From the NCBI RefSeq assembly GCF_000150275.1, contig NW_002060945.1, positions 5,484,454 through 5,548,453 of the forward strand: DNA of 64,000 nt, given 5' to 3'. The DNA is from Trichoplax adhaerens (Eukaryota; Placozoa; Uniplacotomia; Trichoplacea; Trichoplacidae). Positions 58,096-64,000 of this stretch are shown here, piece by piece; positions within the stretch are counted from its first letter, which is position 1, and each line of letters begins with the position of its first letter. Under the pieces are notes generated by a model. It was not told the origin of the DNA. It was given only the letters and a program-made list of their open reading frames with translations, and made no database searches. Position numbers and translations under genes: made by a program.

Positions 58096-59051
58096 CTAGC
58101 ATAGAGTCTATACCACTACAGTCTATAGTTATGGCTACCAAATATCTCTTAGGATAAATATCTACCCTAGACTATACTAAACATGGCTAACAGTCTACAA
58201 TCACAATACTAAGTTACATTACACACTTATATCTGTATGTTCACCTGATGTAGGAATTATTCCCCAACTGGACCACTCTGTATGTATCGTTATTGCAACG
58301 CGTAGCGGTTTGAATGAATATTACTCGTATATTCCTGTGTATTGAGTTAATCGAGTAGAATTATAAGTTGCTTTCACTATTTAATAAAATATAAATGTAG
58401 ACAGATACTTGTACTGGTACAGATATACTTTACATTTCTATTTTATTAAGTAAAGCAAATTCTATTTCTACTCAACTTTCTCCAGCTACTAAGCGCATAA
58501 TTATCCATATTCTACAGCTTTAAGTTAAATCGATCTTGTTCTCGTTAGACCTAATACGGAATGCTCAATTCTTAAGCCTAACGTTAACAGATTTATTGGT
58601 AGCCAGTAATTGCTTTGTACATATACTGCTGATTCGGTACGGTACCCTAGCATGCACAGCGTTAAGGATTATAACCAATGCTTTAGCTGAATTATACAGC
58701 AGAATGTATAAGTCTTTATATCTCTATCGGTGGTTAGCTTACGTATACAGAATGTTTCGAACTAGATATAATTAACATATACCACCGTTAAATATGATAG
58801 ATCGTTCTATTCGATATATGCATGGATATGTGTACATTGTAGATGCACATGATATATTCACTTATCCTTACGTATAAGTACCTTTAACTAAGACTACCAA
58901 TTGTATTTTACTTCATAATCACGATAATTCGCAGTAATGTTAACAAATATTTAAATTAGAGATAAAACAGACAGATAATGTAATCAATAATTAATATACA
59001 TAACCAATCTTTCTTAGATTGGAAAGAAATCGTAACAAACACTAACTGAAA

Positions 59052-61110
59052 ATGGATAATTGTTCTATAAATAGCTATGAGATGGCTATAGAATCCTTGA
59101 ATAAAGTCTCTACAGGTAGGAATATTTCATGCTTTATTACTGACTATTGTATAGAGCGAGTACGATATACATATAAAATTTTAAATCTAGAAATTAACAC
59201 TACCACGATATTTTTCGATTCTTTATTATAAAGTGAAATACTCTATTAATTATTTAACTAACCGTAAGCTATGCTTTATTTAAAATTCAACTATAAGATG
59301 ACAACGAGGAAGGGAAATCAACGTTTTCTGAATTAACCACTCGTAAAACAATCTATGGAATTATTATTATTCTTGGAACAGCTATCAGTTTCAGTCTTAT
59401 TAACCAGTTTGGACAGCTTACAGTCTCAAGCGAGAGTAATTTCACTTCCATAACGTTATTTACTTGGTACGGTAGTAAAGCGTATAATTTTAACATATTG
59501 TACTAGCATTACATGTTACTGCAATAAGATGATACAATATACGTACAGTACGGTATTAAATAATAATAATAATATTCTCTCCAGCTTACTACACCATTAT
59601 ATTTATTCCCTAACATAATATTTTTTTAGCTATAAAATAATGATAAAGATATCGATATACAAACTTGTCATGTATTTGATAGATTAGATTGAGCATTGAA
59701 ATTTTATAACTTTATTGAATTAATGACACTAATGTAAGTTACGGTAATTAATCCAAATTTTAGGATTGCAACTTCAACTAATTCACTTGTTTTCCCACTC
59801 TACGCCATACTTTTAATGATTTTCAAGGGTGAAAACTTTGGCCAAATCTATAGGTATCCACGGCAATATTTTATACGCTATATATTAATCCATTATTGAA
59901 ATCACTAAACGCCTATTGATTAACTAAACTAGTTAGATAAACATATTACAGACGTAGGAATACCTTCAGTTTATATCTTGTAGATACAATTTTTACTGAC
60001 AAGCGACAATCAGCTAACCTTTATAATTACTTAAGCGACAGCAACAAGGCTTACATCACTTTTGATGTTTTGATATTATCTAGAGAATCAATTAAAATTT
60101 ATCCACGTAAAGATATCAAGAAGACTTTTTGGTTACGCTTCCTACCTTTAGCAATACTCCTAAATATAGTTATTACATTAAATTTTTATCCTCTAAATTT
60201 TACTACCCCAACGAATGTTACAGCAGTTTTTTCGTCGGTACTTGCTATGGTCTATATTTTATCTATTATATTTTTGAAAGAGCCGTTAATATTGCTTAGG
60301 GTAAATATATCATAATCATTACTCATAAACCATGACAGCAATAAGCATAAATAGAGACAGAAATATAATACATAACTCTTAATTAGAATAATAATGCTTT
60401 ATCCATAAAATAAGAATAACATTTTAAAAAATTATCAATTTTGTCAGGCATTAGCAGTATGCTTGTCTACAGGAGGTATTATACTCTTTGCGTATGATGA
60501 TGGCTTTGGTTCTTTCGCAGCTCTTGGTGTTATTTTATCAACAATGTTTGCTTTCAGCGCAGCTTGTTTCCGCGTGAGTATTGATAATTCTAATTTAGTT
60601 ATTTATCAATATTTGTAGATGTTTTATTTATTTTTTTAAAGTATAATGTAATAAAAGATATATAATATTTGTTAGGTCTACGAAAAATTTTTTATCGGTG
60701 ATGCATCATCAGTTCAAGGGGCAATGCTGTTGACGATTATTGGTATTATTAACTTGTTGTTGGGATGGATATCCGTCATCATATTTCATTATACGGGAAT
60801 TGAAAATCTTGTCTGGTCTCAAATTCCTTGGGAGCCTCTAATGATTACAAATATATTAAATGTGCTATATAGCTGTTGTATAGTTATTGGAGTCGCCGTT
60901 ACTTATCCAGTGTTTGTTTCGCTTGGCTCTCTCTTCGGAATACCAATTAATGCAGTTATTGACGCGATCGTCCTCAAAGAATCATTTTCAGTATTGAAAA
61001 TATTCGGTACAATATTACTTATAGCGGGATTTGTAATTTTATTAATACCTTTGGAAAAGGCTAAATCTATATCCAAAAAAATAATTAACGTATTGATTTG
61101 TAGGTATTAA
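59052..61110 (+). CDS. SLC35F3/F4-like transporter of the drug/metabolite superfamily
   Basis: Six exons (59052-59115, 59298-59466, 59764-59853, about 60042-60300, 60448-60573, 60676-61110) keep one frame of about 380 residues. Hydrophobic helices alternate with short loops as in the EamA/DMT fold. Best-conserved parts are NFTTPTNVTAVFSSVLA, STGGIILFAYDDGFGS, VYEKFFIG and GVAVTYPVFVSLGSLFGIP, which parallel human SLC35F3/F4 (LTYPILISIGTVLSVPGNA). SLC35F3 has been proposed to carry thiamine; the substrate here is unknown. The start of exon 4 is the weak point: the chosen acceptor (GACAG at about 60037-60041) keeps phase, but an extra small exon between 59854 and 60041 is possible because human proteins are longer there. 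Confidence 0.8.
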
Positions 61111-61529
61111 AAATCATAAAAGTGAATACAATTAGACTCTTATACCCTATACAGTATTCTGAATCAATGAATAATGTAGTTTAGGAATAACTGCCGACGA
61201 GTATCCAGTAGTAAGATATTCATATGTAATGGAAGTCATAAATAAACTGATACTTCAGCTCCGATAGGTTAACTTTATAATACTTATAGCAACTGTTACA
61301 GATTTCTACAGATTTTTATCTATTGTTAGTAGCGCAATGTATTTAAAAGCTACTACGAACCTACTTCGCTTATTATTGTGCTTATTAATAGCTTAATTTT
61401 TTCGTAAATCTATATTTACACGTCACTGTTACGCTATCAAAATAACATTACTTACTTAAGAATGATACACAGGATCTTGTTCACAAATGAGCCCATCTAT
61501 AAAGGATTATTATTCATTATAATTATAAA

Positions 61530-61612
61530 AAATTTCAATTTCTTGTTAGCACCTTTTGATTAACGTGCGTACAGTACATGAATTCAGTGATTCGACTTGA
61601 TCCATTCAGTGG
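61530..61612. repeat. Short dispersed repeat, copy 1
   Basis: The block containing AAAATTTCAATTTCTTGT and then TTTGATTAACGTGCGTACAG, CATGAATTCAGTGATT and GACTTGATCCATTCAGT recurs at 62984-63067 with only a few changes. Confidence 0.93.
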
Positions 61613-62983
61613 ATGTCTTTTATTGAAATTTTAACAGCTTTTACTATGGAAAATTCAAGAAAGTCATAAAGTATTTCCATATTGATTCGCATCACTGTAG
61701 ATATCTCGCCTGTGCTTGTTACCTGCTGTAGTCAGTGGAGATGGTCATTTAAATCCATATATTTCTGTAATTCAACACCGTCCTAGTAGAACCCACGCTC
61801 GTTCTACTCTACTTCGCGTATCTACTTTCACATTTTCACTTTACGTTATTATCGCTGACACTTGGCACTTTACAGTAATCTGATCTCTAAATAAATAAAT
61901 TCAGTTTTCAAAGTTGCTTTCATATAATCTTAACAGGCAAACAATAAATTCTCATTCTCTCTATTTCACTTTGTTATGTACAATTTTCGTTTATCGTGAT
62001 ATTGTAGTACCATATAATGTGTACGACAGTAATTATAATTATCAATTAATTGAAGAGCATAGTCTATACTGTTCTCTTTCTTTAGTACTCAGTACTATCA
62101 TGGGTGCATGCCGTATCACTCACAGCATGCAGTACAGTGCATTATTTCTTCTTTTATCTTTCCTGTAATAAAAGCACGACACGAGATCGCGTTATTGGTT
62201 GCCCTGCCTGGCCCACAGCTTTGACTGGATTTTGCTTCAATAAATCATATCTGACACTGGCATTAGTACACCATTATTAATTGAAATGGACAGCATTAAA
62301 CAATCGACAACAGGATTGTAAGGAGCACTGTTACACTATTAACAATCGTCTCCGCCTGTGTTTCCAGAAAAGTACGTACTTCTGTGCATCGCAATGATTG
62401 AAATGGCTACGATTAGCTACGATCATGGATCAATTATTACAGTAGATGGCTTCAGAGACAAAAATAACTACTGTCTTAGAAGTCCCCTGGTACTATCTAG
62501 CAGACCATAGTTTGAGTTCATACTACGAGTAACCAACTACTTGACAATTCCTACCTGGGGGTATGTAGATGTACGTCGTATAGAAAATTGCAGTCATTGA
62601 CGCCAAACCATGTCAATAAATAGCATCATTAGCTATACATGTTGTATTATTCTCAGATAGACTCAAAAACGCGCCTCATTATCCTTATTCTACAATTCTA
62701 CTCGATCTACGTTAAGCCAATAATTTATTGCACAGGTTTGGTTGGCTCTGCCATTGCACCTCGTATAGGTAACGTAAACGATGGAACTACTTACTTAGTT
62801 GAATCATCACCAGATACTGTAGCATAGAAAGACACTCCATAGCATGTTAGAACCCATATTATGTCCATGTTATATCCCAAAATAGTGGAAATTAAACGTG
62901 AGTGATGATTTGTTCAACCATGAAATGAGCTATATCACTCTATTTATTATTGAGCGATAGAGCGTCTCAAAAACGATAGGATA

Positions 62984-63067
62984 AAAATTTCAATTTCTTG
63001 TCAATTTCGTTTGATTAACGTGCGTACAGTACATGAATTCAGTGATTAGACTTGATCCATTCAGTCC
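62984..63067. repeat. Short dispersed repeat, copy 2
   Basis: Near-identical direct copy of 61530-61612, about 1.45 kb away. No terminal inverted repeats or target duplications were evident. Confidence 0.93.
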
Positions 63068-63589
63068 TTCTACTAATTAGTTTATCGAACAATATAAAAT
63101 CCTCCTAAAGGAGAGAAAAATCGGTTTTCTCTCTGCAGTTATCCTAACTATTGTTTACGATAATATTTGTCGACAATTTTAATGTATACTATGTGTTTAC
63201 CACACGTAGATGCCGGATTACTGCTGCTTATAAAATAATGACAGTAAAAGCTGATTAGCATCAATTTCCTTCATCAATTTGAAGGTAATGTACGTAGAAT
63301 TCTAGTTTGATCTGAGTATATTTTAATAATTTACAGTTCTTGCGTGGCATTACGGTGTAAGTATACTCGCATAATATCATTGCTGTTATATACGTGTAGT
63401 TATTGTATCCCTCAGATAGACTCAGATAACCCCGCCTATCGTTAATTTACAGTTTTGATGAATTCATAATAAACTAATAACTTCTTGCGTAGGCTTCGTG
63501 ATTATGCTTGTATCTGTAATATTAAAGATAGATCTCTTTAGTTGAATCAGTAAATGAGATATCGGATTCAAATATCTGATAAAATCCGA

Positions 63590-64000
63590 TCACAAAAATT
63601 ACAAAGTTGTAGAAAATTAGAACTTTATTAGATCCAATACAAAGACTAGCTACACATAGCTCTACTCTAACAGAATGCAACTACTGAAAGACCTTTAGAA
63701 AGAAAGAATAATCAGATAATCTAATGTCTCCTACTTTTATACTCTCCGTAGTCTTCGCAGCTACAATCAGCATAGCAGCATTCTACCATATTTTACATAT
63801 ACTCAACTTATTGTTAGTCATAATATTTTATAGGGAACCATCATTAATCCAATATAGAAATGATTACAATATTTTCGTAGACATTATTCCTACCTCGCAA
63901 AATACAATGAACTAAGTATATCCTAAGATATGATTTACAATTCTATTTCTACCTCTAACCTTATTAGTAGCTCAAAACCTTGCTGTATATAGCCATCTTA
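63590..64000. repeat. Dispersed repeat, copy 2 (copy 1 at 57700-58095)
   Basis: Diverged direct copy running into the window edge. It contains a 63-codon open frame (63724-63915) starting MSPTFILSVVFAATISIAAF, hydrophobic and ending with VDIIPTSQNTMN. The equivalent end is kept in copy 1 (VDIIHTSQSTMN). Whether this is a gene, a mobile-element remnant or a structural repeat cannot be told here. Confidence 0.75.

Larger units (their letters stand above)
57060..59051. other. Divergent intergenic region NNF1 / SLC35F-like
   Basis: A palindrome cluster (57135-57285: TACAGTACTGTAC, ACAGTATACAATACACTACTG, and (TACAG)n near 57255) lies within 230 bases of the NNF1 start. A block at about 57700-58095 has a second copy near the window end, listed separately. 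A 79-codon frame at 58536-58775 is not recognisable. Confidence 0.6.
61111..64000. other. 3' end of window, repeats, no recognised gene
   Basis: AT-rich DNA with two dispersed repeat pairs (61530-61612 with 62984-63067, and 63590-64000 with 57700-58095). Small open frames at 61914-62168 and 62639-62827 show nothing recognisable. Confidence 0.55.

Noticed and set aside
58536-58775. 79-codon open frame, possible organelle-derived fragment
   Set aside because: No recognisable mitochondrial protein and no supporting neighbours.

Overview
The window looks like nuclear DNA of an early-branching animal, most plausibly a placozoan, with a sponge as the main alternative. It is AT-rich. Its genes are cut by many GT-AG introns, mostly 50-600 bases, and the spliced proteins align closely with human proteins over their whole length. 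No bacterial gene organisation, rRNA, CRISPR or transposase was seen. Every assignment comes from splicing exons by eye and comparing with remembered protein families. Nearly all gene models keep frame through every junction. The species name is inference.

Layout, left to right: a CIB-family EF-hand protein (+, first exon not found, 474-1994); a GLD2-type non-canonical poly(A)/U polymerase (+, 4005-7271); an ACER2-type alkaline ceramidase (-, 8659-12782); UPF1, the nonsense-mediated decay helicase (+, 33 exons, 14795-23136); two CSK-like SH3-SH2-pseudokinase genes (+, 26934-30803 and 35535-39085); an apparently active CSK (+, 44789-48517); IER3IP1/Yos1 (-, 50980-52173); USE1, an ER SNARE (+, 52930-55093); a PMF1/NNF1-like kinetochore protein (-, 55859-57059); an SLC35F3/F4-like transporter (+, 59052-61110). 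The last 3 kb holds repeats and no recognisable gene.

The most striking content is the tandem CSK array. Three genes share exon positions and intron phases. Only the third keeps the catalytic motifs. The first two keep intact frames and an SH2 domain with its phosphotyrosine-binding arginine, but both have NFN in place of DFG, Gln in place of the alpha-C Glu, and a damaged glycine loop. One also has Arg in place of the beta-3 Lys. They look like maintained pseudokinases beside their active relative, which could act as decoys or scaffolds for CSK targets (inference).

The second recurring signal is a family of short palindromes (TACAGTAC, GTACTGTAC, GTACAGTGTAC) that cluster densely between the divergent gene pairs ACER2/UPF1, IER3IP1/USE1 and NNF1/SLC35F. 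A fourth cluster lies at 40.7-41.0 kb, just before an unassigned candidate exon. Intergenic DNA also carries several tandem repeats, including a seven-copy 141-base minisatellite.
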